A DNA stretch of 14,361 nt from an uncultured Sphingomonadales bacterium (GTDB taxonomy: Bacteria > Pseudomonadota > Alphaproteobacteria > Sphingomonadales > Sphingomonadaceae). Each line of letters begins with the position of its first letter. Position 1 is the first letter of the stretch. The DNA lies in NCBI GenBank assembly GCA_903893935.1, contig CAITOD010000404.1:1-14361 (forward strand), written 5' to 3'. Under the pieces are notes generated by a model that saw only the letters and a program-made list of their open reading frames with translations, was not told where the DNA came from and did no database searches. Shown piece after piece: positions 1-6,435 of this stretch. A program made the translations under genes and the position numbers.

Positions 1-933
1 CTGGGCTATGATTTCGGCCATTTCCGCCTTGAAGCCGAAGGCTTTTTCGATCGTGCAGCATTGCGCGAACAGGATCTGTACGTTGGCGGTGTCTATACGC
101 CGGTCCATGAAGGCAACGGGATAACCGGACACACCACCACCACCGCGGTCATGGGCAATGCGCTGATCGGGCTCGGTCACTGGGGCGGAATCAAGCTCTA
201 TGCCGGCGGCGGCGTCGGTTATGCACGGATCCATCGCACCGAATTTATCGGCCCCGGTATCCCCGGCGACGACGTCGATCAGAGCTCTTCGGGCTTTGCC
301 TGGCAGGGTCTCGCCGGTCTGACCGTGCCGATCAGCCACAATGTCGATCTGGGTGTGCGGTATCGCTACTTCCGCCCCGACACCGGCAATTATACCTCTG
401 AAGCAGGTTATGCCGAACGGGCGGAACTGCGGTCGCATTCGCTGCTGGCCACGCTGACATACAACTTTGGCCGCGCTGCCACGCCAGTGGCCGAACCGGC
501 TGCTGCTCCACCGCCGCCGCCGCCGGTCGCTGCCCCGCCGCCGCCCCCGCCGCCGCCGATGCCAGCCCCCGTTGCGGTTGTCTGCAACAAGGGTCCGTAC
601 ATCGTGTTCTTCGACTGGAACAAATCGGATGTCTCGCCCGAAGCGGCAAACATTCTCGACAGCGCGATCCAGGCCTATGGCAATTGCGCCAGCGTTCCGA
701 TCATGCTGGCGGGTTATACCGACAGCTCGGGCACGGCGCAGTACAATCTGGGGCTTGCGGCGCGCCGCGATACGTCGGTGCAGGGCTATCTGACCAGCCA
801 CGGCATTGCCGGCAATGCGATCTCTTCGCATGCCTATGGCGAAGCCAACCAGCGCGTGCCCACTGCCAACGGTGTGCGCGAGTTGCAGAACCGGCGCGTG
901 GAAATCACCTATGGACCGGGTGCAGGCAACTGA
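1..933 (+). CDS. OmpA-family outer-membrane protein, 5'-truncated by window edge
   Basis: The frame is open from base 1 to the stop at 931-933 (310 visible residues), so the signal peptide and first strands are missing. The first ~155 residues look like an OmpA-type beta-barrel, with alternating aromatic strands and Gly-rich turns ending in LATLTYNFG. A Pro/Ala hinge with long proline runs covers about bases 481-570. The C-terminal OmpA domain then binds peptidoglycan: the FFDWNKSDVS motif is followed by GYTDSSG and LAARR. By family alignment D241 and R256 (visible numbering) have the 15-residue spacing of the diaminopimelate-binding Asp/Arg pair of E. coli OmpA. Two cysteines flank the start of this domain (VVCNKG, YGNCAS) and could form a disulfide. 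The protein probably tethers the outer membrane to the wall. Which OmpA paralogue it is cannot be told. Confidence 0.93.
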   Translation: MGYDFGHFRLEAEGFFDRAALREQDLYVGGVYTPVHEGNGITGHTTTTAVMGNALIGLGHWGGIKLYAGGGVGYARIHRTEFIGPGIPGDDVDQSSSGFAWQGLAGLTVPISHNVDLGVRYRYFRPDTGNYTSEAGYAERAELRSHSLLATLTYNFGRAATPVAEPAAAPPPPPPVAAPPPPPPPPMPAPVAVVCNKGPYIVFFDWNKSDVSPEAANILDSAIQAYGNCASVPIMLAGYTDSSGTAQYNLGLAARRDTSVQGYLTSHGIAGNAISSHAYGEANQRVPTANGVRELQNRRVEITYGPGAGN

Positions 934-950
934 CCTGACAACATAAACGA

Positions 951-986
951 CCGGACGGGGAACGGATCAGTCCGGCCCCCGTCCGG
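951..986. terminator. Hairpin between convergent genes
   Basis: A perfect 10-bp inverted repeat, CCGGACGGGG at 951-960 and its complement at 977-986, encloses a 16-nt loop. It sits in the 59-bp gap between the OmpA stop and the stop of the convergent minus-strand gene, and overlaps neither. There is no U-tract, so it is a GC hairpin that could stop or stabilise transcripts from either side. Confidence 0.5.
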
Positions 987-992
987 CGCGTT

Positions 993-1670
993 TCAGCGAT
1001 CGAATTCGGTCACGGCGCGTTGCAGATCGACCGCGCTTGACGAGAGAATCTCTGCGTCGCGATCTTCCCAGAACGCGTCATCAGACGACAGCGCAGCAAT
1101 ACGCGCATCGCGTTCGTGCAGGATTTGCGTGATTTCCGGCGCCAGACACGCCACGGCGGCGGTCAGCCAGCGATTGACCAGCGCATCGCCCGGCGCGCGC
1201 GACAAGTCGAACCGCGCCAGCCGCGACAGCACTTCGCCCGCGGGATAGAGCCATTCGTCGGTAACCCAGCGGTTGACCGTGAACAGTTGCACGGGAATGC
1301 CGCGCAAATCGACCGACAGTGCCGCAATATGCACCACATCGGCACCGACACTGGCGCCGCCGACGGGTCCTGCCAGCGCCATGGCGGGCGGCTTGAACAC
1401 GTGGCGTTCGAAAAACAGATGGAAATGGCCATGCTCGCCGCCGGTGCGTTGTTCGGCGGGATGCGCATGATAAAACCAGCGCGAACCCGATCGCCGATCG
1501 ACTGCATCGCTGGCCGGATAGTGCTGCCACACCGCAAAATCGCCATCATCGGGAACGATCCGCCGCATCAGCGGCGTGCCGCTTTGCGCGAGTTCTACCG
1601 TGGCCTCGACCAGATGGCGCGCTGCTGCGGCGAGCCTGGCTTCACCTGAGAGTCGCTTTGCGAGCAGCAC
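993..1670 (-). CDS. His-rich DUF6969-like protein, function unknown
   Basis: 225 residues from a GTG at 1670. An in-frame TAG at 1677-1679 blocks any longer start, and the next Met is residue 35, so GTG is preferred although no clear Shine-Dalgarno is seen. There is no signal peptide or TM segment. The middle carries a striking histidine cluster: QHYP around residue 50, then FYHAH (H68, H70), then EHGHFHLFF (E79, H80, H82, H84). This could bind a metal, but that is inference. From memory the pattern fits the uncharacterised family DUF6969 found in alphaproteobacteria; I could not search for it. The gene stands alone, converging on the OmpA gene and downstream of the Cys-rich gene's terminator. 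No function can be assigned. Confidence 0.75.
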   Translation of the reverse strand: MLLAKRLSGEARLAAAARHLVEATVELAQSGTPLMRRIVPDDGDFAVWQHYPASDAVDRRSGSRWFYHAHPAEQRTGGEHGHFHLFFERHVFKPPAMALAGPVGGASVGADVVHIAALSVDLRGIPVQLFTVNRWVTDEWLYPAGEVLSRLARFDLSRAPGDALVNRWLTAAVACLAPEITQILHERDARIAALSSDDAFWEDRDAEILSSSAVDLQRAVTEFDR

Positions 1671-1700
1671 CTGGCGCTATCCTTGAAAGCTGGTCTGTCG

Positions 1701-1740
1701 AAAAAGGTCCGGTCGGCCGGGCATGACCCGACCGACCGGT
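1701..1740 (-). terminator. Rho-independent terminator of the Cys-rich gene
   Basis: Read on the minus strand, CCGGTCGG (1739-1732) pairs with CCGACCGG (1716-1709) and is followed directly by ACC and a run of five T (1705-1701). It begins 8 bp after the stop codon of the Cys-rich repeat gene and before the next minus-strand gene, so it separates the two transcripts. A stem plus T-run in the right place is good evidence for an intrinsic terminator. Confidence 0.75.
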
Positions 1741-1746
1741 AGACGG

Positions 1747-2052
1747 TCAGTTACCGTGCTTCTTCTTGCCCTTCTTGGCCGAGCAGGGGTTGGCCGAGCA
1801 GGGGTTGGCGTGGCACGGATTGGCCGAGCAGGGGTTCGCCTTGGCGTGGCACGGGTTGGCCGAGCAAGGGTTTGCCTTGGCGTGGCACGGATTGGCCGAG
1901 CACGGATTGGCGTGGCAGGGGTTGGCGTGGCAGGGATTGGCCGCTTGCGCGCTGCACGGGCCAGTCGCAGCAAACGCTGCAGCCGGGGTAGCCATGGCCA
2001 GGCCACCGGCGACAGCGAGCAGGGCGATCAGGTTGGGGGTGTTCGACTTCAT
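1747..2052 (-). CDS. Exported Cys-rich NPC-repeat protein, putative metal/thiol buffer
   Basis: 101 residues from the ATG at 2052, chosen because TGGAGAG lies about 6 nt upstream and the next ~30 residues form a clear Sec signal (MKSNTP, a hydrophobic LIALLAVAGGLAMA stretch, then an AXA-type site near AFAATG). A longer frame upstream lacks these features. The mature protein is almost entirely tandem five-residue units NPC(S/H)A, twice extended to seven (NPCHAKA). There are ten NPC motifs plus one GPC, so 11 Cys and five His in the repeats, followed by a Lys-rich tail (KKGKKKHGN). Such Cys/His-dense periplasmic proteins plausibly bind soft metals or act as thiol sinks, but no named family was recognised with certainty. 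It is divergent from the YHS-DoxX unit and shares an upstream element with it. Confidence 0.85.
   Translation of the reverse strand: MKSNTPNLIALLAVAGGLAMATPAAAFAATGPCSAQAANPCHANPCHANPCSANPCHAKANPCSANPCHAKANPCSANPCHANPCSANPCSAKKGKKKHGN
1775..1945 (-). repeat. Tandem 15-bp coding repeats (NPCxA units)
   Basis: The coding region of the Cys-rich protein is a tandem array of 15-bp units. On the plus strand two versions alternate, ttggccgagcagggg-type (NPCSA) and ttggcgtggcacgg-type (NPCHA), with two 21-bp variants carrying an extra Lys-Ala. The near-identical DNA of the units suggests recent expansion by slippage or unequal recombination. Copy number may therefore vary between strains and may be mis-assembled from short reads. 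Confidence 0.85.
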
Positions 2053-2156
2053 GATAACTCTCCAAAAAGGTACAAACTGAGGGGCGTCGTCGTCGGGTGC
2101 GGTTCCGTCCGCCCCTCGATCCGACAACTGCACAATGCGTCGCACGCCGGTCGCCG

Positions 2157-2186
2157 TGAAATGCCGATGGCCTATGCTTTCCATGC
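2157..2186 (-). promoter_or_regulatory. 30-bp conserved upstream element, copy A
   Basis: Read on the minus strand toward the Cys-rich gene, this begins GCATGGAAAGCAT and ends CGGCATTTCA. It matches copy C (4281-4310) at 27 of 30 positions and copy B (2213-2242) at 25 of 30. It ends 104 nt before the Cys-rich ATG. The spacing and internal sequence do not match a standard sigma-70 or ECF promoter, so it may be an operator or an unusual promoter. Confidence 0.6.
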
Positions 2187-2212
2187 ACGCTGGCCATGAG
2201 AATGTCTGGAAC

Positions 2213-2242
2213 GCATCGAAAGCATAGGCTATCGGTATTTTT
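2213..2242 (+). promoter_or_regulatory. 30-bp conserved upstream element, copy B
   Basis: Plus-strand copy reading toward the YHS gene. It begins GCATCGAAAGCATAGGC, ends CGGTATTTTT, and lies 82 nt before the YHS ATG. It is head-to-head with copy A, 26 bp away, so the two form a large imperfect inverted repeat in the middle of the divergent intergenic region. It runs straight into an AT-rich stretch (TTTTTAAATATC), which is unusual in this GC-rich sequence and may be where the DNA opens. Confidence 0.6.
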
Positions 2243-2324
2243 AAATATCGCAGCGTTGCGCCATTTGGGGGTCGTGAGAGGTGCATTGCCTGTGCCTTTC
2301 CCCACACTCGAAAGGAACCTCAAG

Positions 2325-2789
2325 ATGCGTTTGAACAAACTTGTTGTTGCGGTTGCCGCAACGCTCGCTTTCACCGTTGCCGTCCCCGGCGCGGCTTATG
2401 CCAAGACCGCCCCGGTCTATACCGGTACGTTCGACAATGTTGCGCTGTCGGGCTACGACGCGGTTGCCTATTTCACCCAGGGCAAGCCGGTGCAGGGCGA
2501 CGCCAAGTACTCGATGATGTACAATGGCGCTGAATTCCGCTTTGCCTCGGCCGCCGATCTCGCCGCGTTTCGCGCCAACCCCGCGCACTATGCCCCGCAA
2601 TTCGGTGGCTATTGCGCCTGGGCGGTAAGCCAGGGCTGGACTGCTTCGGCCGATCCGAAAGTCTGGAAAATCGTCAACGGCAAGCTGTACCTCAACTACA
2701 GCCCGGAAATCGGCGTCAAGTGGTCGAAGAACATTCCCGGCAACATCGCCGCAGCCGAAACCAACTGGCCCAAGATCCTCGGGCATTGA
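2325..2789 (+). CDS. Exported YHS-domain protein
   Basis: 154 residues from the ATG at 2325, with AAGGA about 8 nt upstream; the frame runs further upstream but only this start gives a signal peptide. Residues 1-26 are a Sec signal (MRLNKLVV, hydrophobic core, cleavage after GAAYA). The YHS domain covers about residues 43-105: SGYDAVAYF, a KP-G-D segment, FRFASAADLAAFRANPAHYAP and GGYCAWAVSQG, with C97 the sole mature Cys. YHS domains occur in copper-transport ATPases and other metal-linked proteins, and free-standing exported ones are common in proteobacteria with no defined reaction. It is divergent from the Cys-rich protein and 46 bp ahead of DoxX, so YHS and DoxX probably form an operon. 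A role in periplasmic metal or redox handling is inference from that context. Confidence 0.9.
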   Translation: MRLNKLVVAVAATLAFTVAVPGAAYAKTAPVYTGTFDNVALSGYDAVAYFTQGKPVQGDAKYSMMYNGAEFRFASAADLAAFRANPAHYAPQFGGYCAWAVSQGWTASADPKVWKIVNGKLYLNYSPEIGVKWSKNIPGNIAAAETNWPKILGH

Positions 2790-2835
2790 TCGCATAACTC
2801 CAATCGTTTTGGCCCATCAATCCCGGGAGGCTCCA

Positions 2836-3309
2836 GTGTCACTTATCCGCCGTTTTTCCTTCGTTCTGGTACTCTATGTTGCATTCGTGTTCGTGCAGTC
2901 GCTGTTCTTCAAGTTCACCAACTCGCCCGAGACGGTCTACATTTTCGGAACGCTCAACGGCTGGGCCGGTGGCCTGGGCTTCCCGGGTCTGTTCGCGCCC
3001 AGCGGCATTTTTTCGCAATATGTCATCGGCACCGCCGAACTGATCGCCAGTCTGGTCATTCTGGCGAGCCTGCTGCCCGCTTTGCGCTGGCTGCGCCCGT
3101 TCGGCGCGCTGATCGGTCTCGCGGTTATTTCGGGCGCGATCCTGTTCCACTTGTTCACCCCGCTGGGTGTCTCGGTGCTCAATACCGATGGCACGTATGA
3201 CCACGGCGAACTGTTCGGCCTCGCCTGCGGGGTGTGGGTTTCCTGCGCACTGCTGCTGCTGGTTGATCGCGACCGTCTGCTGGCGTTGCTGCCCGCACGC
3301 AAAGCCTGA
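2836..3309 (+). CDS. DoxX-family membrane protein
   Basis: 157 residues from the GTG at 2836. It is chosen over an in-frame TTG at 2809 because GGGAGG lies about 6 nt upstream of the GTG. Four hydrophobic segments are visible: near the N-terminus (FVLVLYVAFVFVQSLFF), at YVIGTAELIASLVILASLLPAL, at FGALIGLAVISGAILFHLF, and at GLACGVWVSCALLLLV. The KFTNSPETVYIF stretch and the GTAELIA helix are typical of DoxX/SURF4-type proteins. These are small four-helix inner-membrane proteins, some linked to thiol or oxidative stress and some to sigma-factor-controlled metal-peptide operons. It follows the YHS gene by 46 bp and ends in a hairpin, so it is likely the last gene of a two-gene operon. Its substrate is unknown. 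Confidence 0.85.
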   Translation: MSLIRRFSFVLVLYVAFVFVQSLFFKFTNSPETVYIFGTLNGWAGGLGFPGLFAPSGIFSQYVIGTAELIASLVILASLLPALRWLRPFGALIGLAVISGAILFHLFTPLGVSVLNTDGTYDHGELFGLACGVWVSCALLLLVDRDRLLALLPARKA

Positions 3310-3321
3310 CCTGCCATTCCC

Positions 3322-3351
3322 GGGCAGCGGTCCGTGATCAGGCCGCTGCCC
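3322..3351 (+). terminator. Hairpin terminator after DoxX
   Basis: A perfect 9-bp stem GGGCAGCGG (3322-3330) pairs with CCGCTGCCC (3343-3351), and inner CC/GG pairs extend it past a bulged T. It begins 12 bp after the DoxX stop, in the gap before the convergent acyltransferase. There is no clear T-run, so termination strength is uncertain. Confidence 0.5.
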
Positions 3352-3428
3352 CGCCTCTGCGCCAGCCGCACCCCACACCTCACACCCCAAAACCAGGACG
3401 AACGGTTCCGGGGAATTTGGTCAGCGCA

Positions 3429-4208
3429 TTACAGGCACAAGCTGGCAGCAATCGCATCGCGGCACGTCTCGGCCAGCTGCTTGCGGGCCACGGCTTCCGG
3501 CCGCGGCAAGAATTCGATGGTGCAATGCGCGCCGCCGCAGGCGATCGCGCGCACAAAATGGGTCCCGAACGGCTTGTCGCCATCCCACACCCAGGCTTGC
3601 AACCCGCAAGCTCCCCACGCGCCGGCCTTGCGCTCGCGGTAGCCGATCGCCACGGGCTGGACAGCAAAGCCTTCGGCCGCCGCAAACAGCGCGGGCCGGA
3701 ACGGCAGCACCGCCGATCCGTCGCCGGTGGTGCCCTCTGGAAACATCGCGACATGCCCGCCGTTCAGCGCCTTGCGCAAAGCGGCGACTTGCGCCGCGAT
3801 CGTGCCGCGCCGCCCGCGTTCGATGAACACGGTGGGTTGCAGCCGCGCCATCCATCCCAGCACCGGCCATTGCCGCACATCCGATTTGGCCACGAACGTC
3901 GCCGGCACAACCGCGCCCAGCGCCAGAATATCGAACCAGCCGAGATGGTTGGCAACCAGCAGCGCATTGTCGCGGGGCCGGCCGCCGCGCACCGTAACGG
4001 TGATGCCCATGGCAGCCACGACCAGCCGGTGAAACAGGCAGGTGAACGGCGAGGGCCGCCCCCGCGTTGCCAAAAGCCACGCGCCATGCGCCGGCCCGAG
4101 CAGCGTGAACGCTGCCACGGCGACCAGCCCTGCGCGCCCGAGGCGCAATCCGGCCAGCAGCGGATGGGGCCAGGGCGGGGCCAGCCGGTTGTCGGGAGCA
4201 GCGTTCAT
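3429..4208 (-). CDS. PlsC-type 1-acyl-glycerol-phosphate (lysophospholipid) acyltransferase
   Basis: 259 residues from the ATG at 4208, with a purine-rich GGCGGGG just upstream. One or two hydrophobic segments in the first ~70 residues anchor it in the inner membrane. The acyltransferase motifs run in order: NHLGWFD (H88-X4-D93, the catalytic HX4D box), FIERGRRG (residues 128-135), FPEGTTGDG (156-164) and VQPVAIGY further on. The family moves an acyl group from acyl-ACP or acyl-CoA onto a lysolipid. It could be a second PlsC for phosphatidic acid, or OlsA, which completes ornithine lipids from the product of the OlsB found at 12007-12804. Motifs alone cannot separate these. It is divergent from dedA and converges on doxX. 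Confidence 0.9.
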   Translation of the reverse strand: MNAAPDNRLAPPWPHPLLAGLRLGRAGLVAVAAFTLLGPAHGAWLLATRGRPSPFTCLFHRLVVAAMGITVTVRGGRPRDNALLVANHLGWFDILALGAVVPATFVAKSDVRQWPVLGWMARLQPTVFIERGRRGTIAAQVAALRKALNGGHVAMFPEGTTGDGSAVLPFRPALFAAAEGFAVQPVAIGYRERKAGAWGACGLQAWVWDGDKPFGTHFVRAIACGGAHCTIEFLPRPEAVARKQLAETCRDAIAASLCL

Positions 4209-4280
4209 CGCCCCGCCTTATGCGGCCACGCGAGGCTTGCCAATCGGGCGCGCAACGAAAGCACTTGCAATGCACGTTGC

Positions 4281-4310
4281 GCATGGAAAGCATGGGCAAC
4301 CGGCATTTCA
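4281..4310 (+). promoter_or_regulatory. 30-bp conserved upstream element, copy C
   Basis: Plus-strand copy of the element seen at 2157-2186 and 2213-2242. It begins GCATGGAAAGCATGGGC and ends CGGCATTTCA, 66 nt before the DedA ATG and pointing toward it. It agrees with copy A at 27 of 30 positions although it is over 2 kb away in unrelated sequence, so this is a conserved site and not a local duplication. Confidence 0.6.
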
Positions 4311-4376
4311 ATCGGAGCGCCGATTCCGCCATTGCCCAATGCGAAGCCCGCACACCGGCGGGCAACGGAGCCTGTC

Positions 4377-5006
4377 ATGGAAGCCGCTGCGCATCTGACC
4401 ACCCTGCTGACAATGCTTGCCGACCGGCCGGTGGTGCTGGCGATGGTGATTGTGCTGGCGACTTTCGTGCTCGAAGATCTCGCCACCGTCACCGTTGCGC
4501 TGCTCGCGGCGCACATGGTGATCGGCGGCTCGCTGGCGCTGGGCGCGCTGGTGGCGGGCACCGTGCTGGGCGATCTCGCGCTCTATCTCGGCGCGCGGCT
4601 GGCGGGCCATACCCGGCTGGTACGGGGCATGCTGGCGCAACCGTTCGTGCGGCCGGCCAGCGCCTGGCTCAGGCGCAATGGCGTGGGCGTGGTGATCGTC
4701 GCGCGCTTTGTCCCCGGGCTGCGCTTGCCGGTGTTTGCCGGCGCCGGCTCGGTGCGGATGCCGTTCGACCGCTTTGCAGTGACCATTTTCCTGTCGACCC
4801 TGGTGTGGACCCCCGGGCTGTTCTGGGCCGTTCGCGCGCTTGGTGTACAAAATCCGGCGCTTTCCGGCGGCCAGTCGCTCGGCGTTCTGGCGGGCGCGGT
4901 CGTGCTGTTCATCGGCGTGCCGAGGCTCGTCAAGGCGCTGTCACGCCGCGCGCTGGAAAAGGCCACGGCCACGAAAACGCCTGGCGCGCTGCCGGCAGCG
5001 TGCTGA
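4377..5006 (+). CDS. DedA-family (VTT-domain) inner-membrane protein
   Basis: 209 residues from the ATG at 4377, preceded by ACGGAG at a spacing of about 7; the longer open frame upstream is antisense to the acyltransferase and was discarded. The protein is mostly membrane-embedded. An early helix ends in the acidic pair E33-D34 (FVLEDLATVTV), GTVLGDLALYLGARLAG contains D66, and the signature VARFVPGLRLPVFAGAG holds R110 and R116, the two arginines with the family spacing. DedA proteins scramble or flip polyprenyl-phosphate or phospholipids and support proton-coupled membrane homeostasis. It is the first gene of a plus-strand run, with copy C of the conserved element in its promoter region and the TTC38-like gene starting 3 nt after its stop. 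Confidence 0.9.
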   Translation: MEAAAHLTTLLTMLADRPVVLAMVIVLATFVLEDLATVTVALLAAHMVIGGSLALGALVAGTVLGDLALYLGARLAGHTRLVRGMLAQPFVRPASAWLRRNGVGVVIVARFVPGLRLPVFAGAGSVRMPFDRFAVTIFLSTLVWTPGLFWAVRALGVQNPALSGGQSLGVLAGAVVLFIGVPRLVKALSRRALEKATATKTPGALPAAC

Positions 5007-5008
5007 AA

Positions 5009-6271
5009 ATGTTCGAAACGCACGATACGGCCGGCGCGATGACCGAATTGCCCGTGGCAGAGACCTCGACCGTGCTGCGGACACCGCGCGGGATCGCGCT
5101 GTCGACCGCGTCGAGCCGGGCAATGCAGGCGGTGCACCGGTTCGAGGAGACCGTGCTCGATTACGGCTGCGACGGCGCGGTCATTCTCGACGCCGTCGCG
5201 GCCGATCCCGATTGCGCGGTCGCGCACACGCTGGTTGCCGCAGCACAACTGTTCAAGTCGACTCGCGCGGGCGTCAGCGCAGCCAAGGCATCGCTCGCTG
5301 CTGCGCGCACCAGCCGCGCCGATACGCCGAGCGAGCGCCTGCTGATCGCCGCGGTGGCGCATTGGGCAGACGATGACCTGCACGCGGCAGCCAGTGTGCT
5401 CGACCGCCTGCTGGTCGAACAGCCACGCCATCTGTTTGCGGCCAAGCTGCTGCATTACCTGCAACTGGCGACCGGCAATGTCTCCGGCATGCTGAAAGTG
5501 GCCGATCGCGCGGTCATGCATCATGCGCACGACGCGCGCGCGCATGCCATGCATGCCTTTGCGCTCGACCAGAACGGCCAGCACGCGGCGGCCGAACGCG
5601 CCGCCCACCGCGCGCTCGAGATTGCGCCCGACCCCTGGGCGCATCACGCGATCGCGCATGCCATGGATGCAACCGGGCGCTATGCCGAAGGCCGCGACTG
5701 GATGCATCGTCATGCTGACGCGTGGTCGGGCTGTTCGTCGTTCCTGTTCACGCACAACTGGTGGCACGCCGCGCTGTTCCATATCGCCGTGGGCGATCAT
5801 CACGGGGCGACCGCGCTTTACGACACGCATGTGTGGACGCGGCGCAAGGACTATTGCCAGGATCAGATCAACGCGATTTCACTGCTCGCGCGGCTCGAAC
5901 TGGCGGGCGCCGATGCGGGCGATCGCTGGCACGATGTGGCCGCGCGCGTGGCCGACCGGGCAGGCGATGCGGTCGATCCGTTTCTCGATCTGCACTATGC
6001 CTATGCACTCGCCAAAGGCGCGCAGACCGCTGCCAGCGAAACGCTGCTCACCACGCTCGAAGCGCGTGCGCGGCAAAGCGACGATCCGCAGCACCGCGCG
6101 GTCTGGCAAGCCGCGGTGGGAATCCATGCGTTCTGTCACCGCGACTATGCCACGGCGATTGCCGGGCTGACCGCGGCGCGACCGCGTTTCAACGCCATCG
6201 GCGGCAGTTCGGTCCAGCGCCAGTTGTTCGACCAGACGCTCGCCGCCGCCCAACGCGAGTACCGGAATTGA
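5009..6271 (+). CDS. TTC38-like tetratricopeptide protein
   Basis: 420 residues from the ATG at 5009, just past the DedA stop; ATG at 5039 or GTG at 5000 are alternatives, none with a strong ribosome site. The protein is soluble, Ala/His-rich and built of paired helices. Recognisable TPR-like stretches include HAFALDQNGQHAAAERAAHRA then DPWAHHAIAHAMDATGRYAEG, followed by the FLFTHNWWHAALFHIAVGDH segment. That combination is characteristic of tetratricopeptide repeat protein 38 homologues in bacteria and animals. The biochemical role of TTC38 is not established; TPRs normally bind partner proteins. Tight spacing to dedA suggests one transcript. Numerous His and Trp residues in the centre (HNWWH, HHAHDARAH) are a family trait rather than a proven metal site. 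Confidence 0.85.
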   Translation: MFETHDTAGAMTELPVAETSTVLRTPRGIALSTASSRAMQAVHRFEETVLDYGCDGAVILDAVAADPDCAVAHTLVAAAQLFKSTRAGVSAAKASLAAARTSRADTPSERLLIAAVAHWADDDLHAAASVLDRLLVEQPRHLFAAKLLHYLQLATGNVSGMLKVADRAVMHHAHDARAHAMHAFALDQNGQHAAAERAAHRALEIAPDPWAHHAIAHAMDATGRYAEGRDWMHRHADAWSGCSSFLFTHNWWHAALFHIAVGDHHGATALYDTHVWTRRKDYCQDQINAISLLARLELAGADAGDRWHDVAARVADRAGDAVDPFLDLHYAYALAKGAQTAASETLLTTLEARARQSDDPQHRAVWQAAVGIHAFCHRDYATAIAGLTAARPRFNAIGGSSVQRQLFDQTLAAAQREYRN

Positions 6272-6306
6272 GATTCGTATCAAGTTGCAAGGATTTCGTC
6301 TCTTCT

Positions 6307-6405
6307 CCCCTCCCCTTCAGGGGAGGGGCCGGGGGTGGGGGCTTTCCTCTTGGCTCGGCGCCTGGGGATAGCCCCCACCCCAACCCCTCCCCTGAAGGGG
6401 AGGGG
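6307..6405. repeat. Paired GC-rich palindromic (REP/BIME-like) element
   Basis: Two 22-bp palindromes of the form CCCCTCCCC, four-base loop, GGGGAGGGG lie at 6307-6328 (loop TTCA) and 6384-6405 (loop TGAA). They are in inverted order: the arms GGGCCGGGGGTGGGGGCT (6326-6343) and AGCCCCCACCCCAACCCC (6370-6387) are near-complementary, so the whole 99 bp can form one long stem. This resembles the dispersed intergenic repeats common in sphingomonad genomes. It lies 35 bp after the TTC38-like stop and before the lipoprotein hydrolase, and may end or stabilise the upstream mRNA. Confidence 0.85.
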
Positions 6406-6435
6406 CTAGGTAACTTACGCCCAAAGCGCATTGGT

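Noticed and set aside
1261..1286. Another GTAACC near 1261
   Set aside because: It lies inside the DUF6969-like gene and is not followed by CGAA at 16 bases; the same failure was seen for GTAAC at 3991, 6405, 7828 and 11304.
1775..1945. Short regular repeats resembling a CRISPR array
   Set aside because: Units are contiguous 15-bp coding repeats without unique spacers, in frame with NPCxA, and inside a gene with signal peptide and terminator.
3417..4376. Long open extension upstream of dedA
   Set aside because: It is antisense to the acyltransferase with intact PlsC motifs; the DedA fold begins at the ATG at 4377 with its own ribosome site.
4583..5830. 415-codon minus-strand open frame over dedA and TTC38
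   Set aside because: High-GC shadow frame: Arg/Gly-rich, no domain, and both plus-strand genes have clear family motifs.
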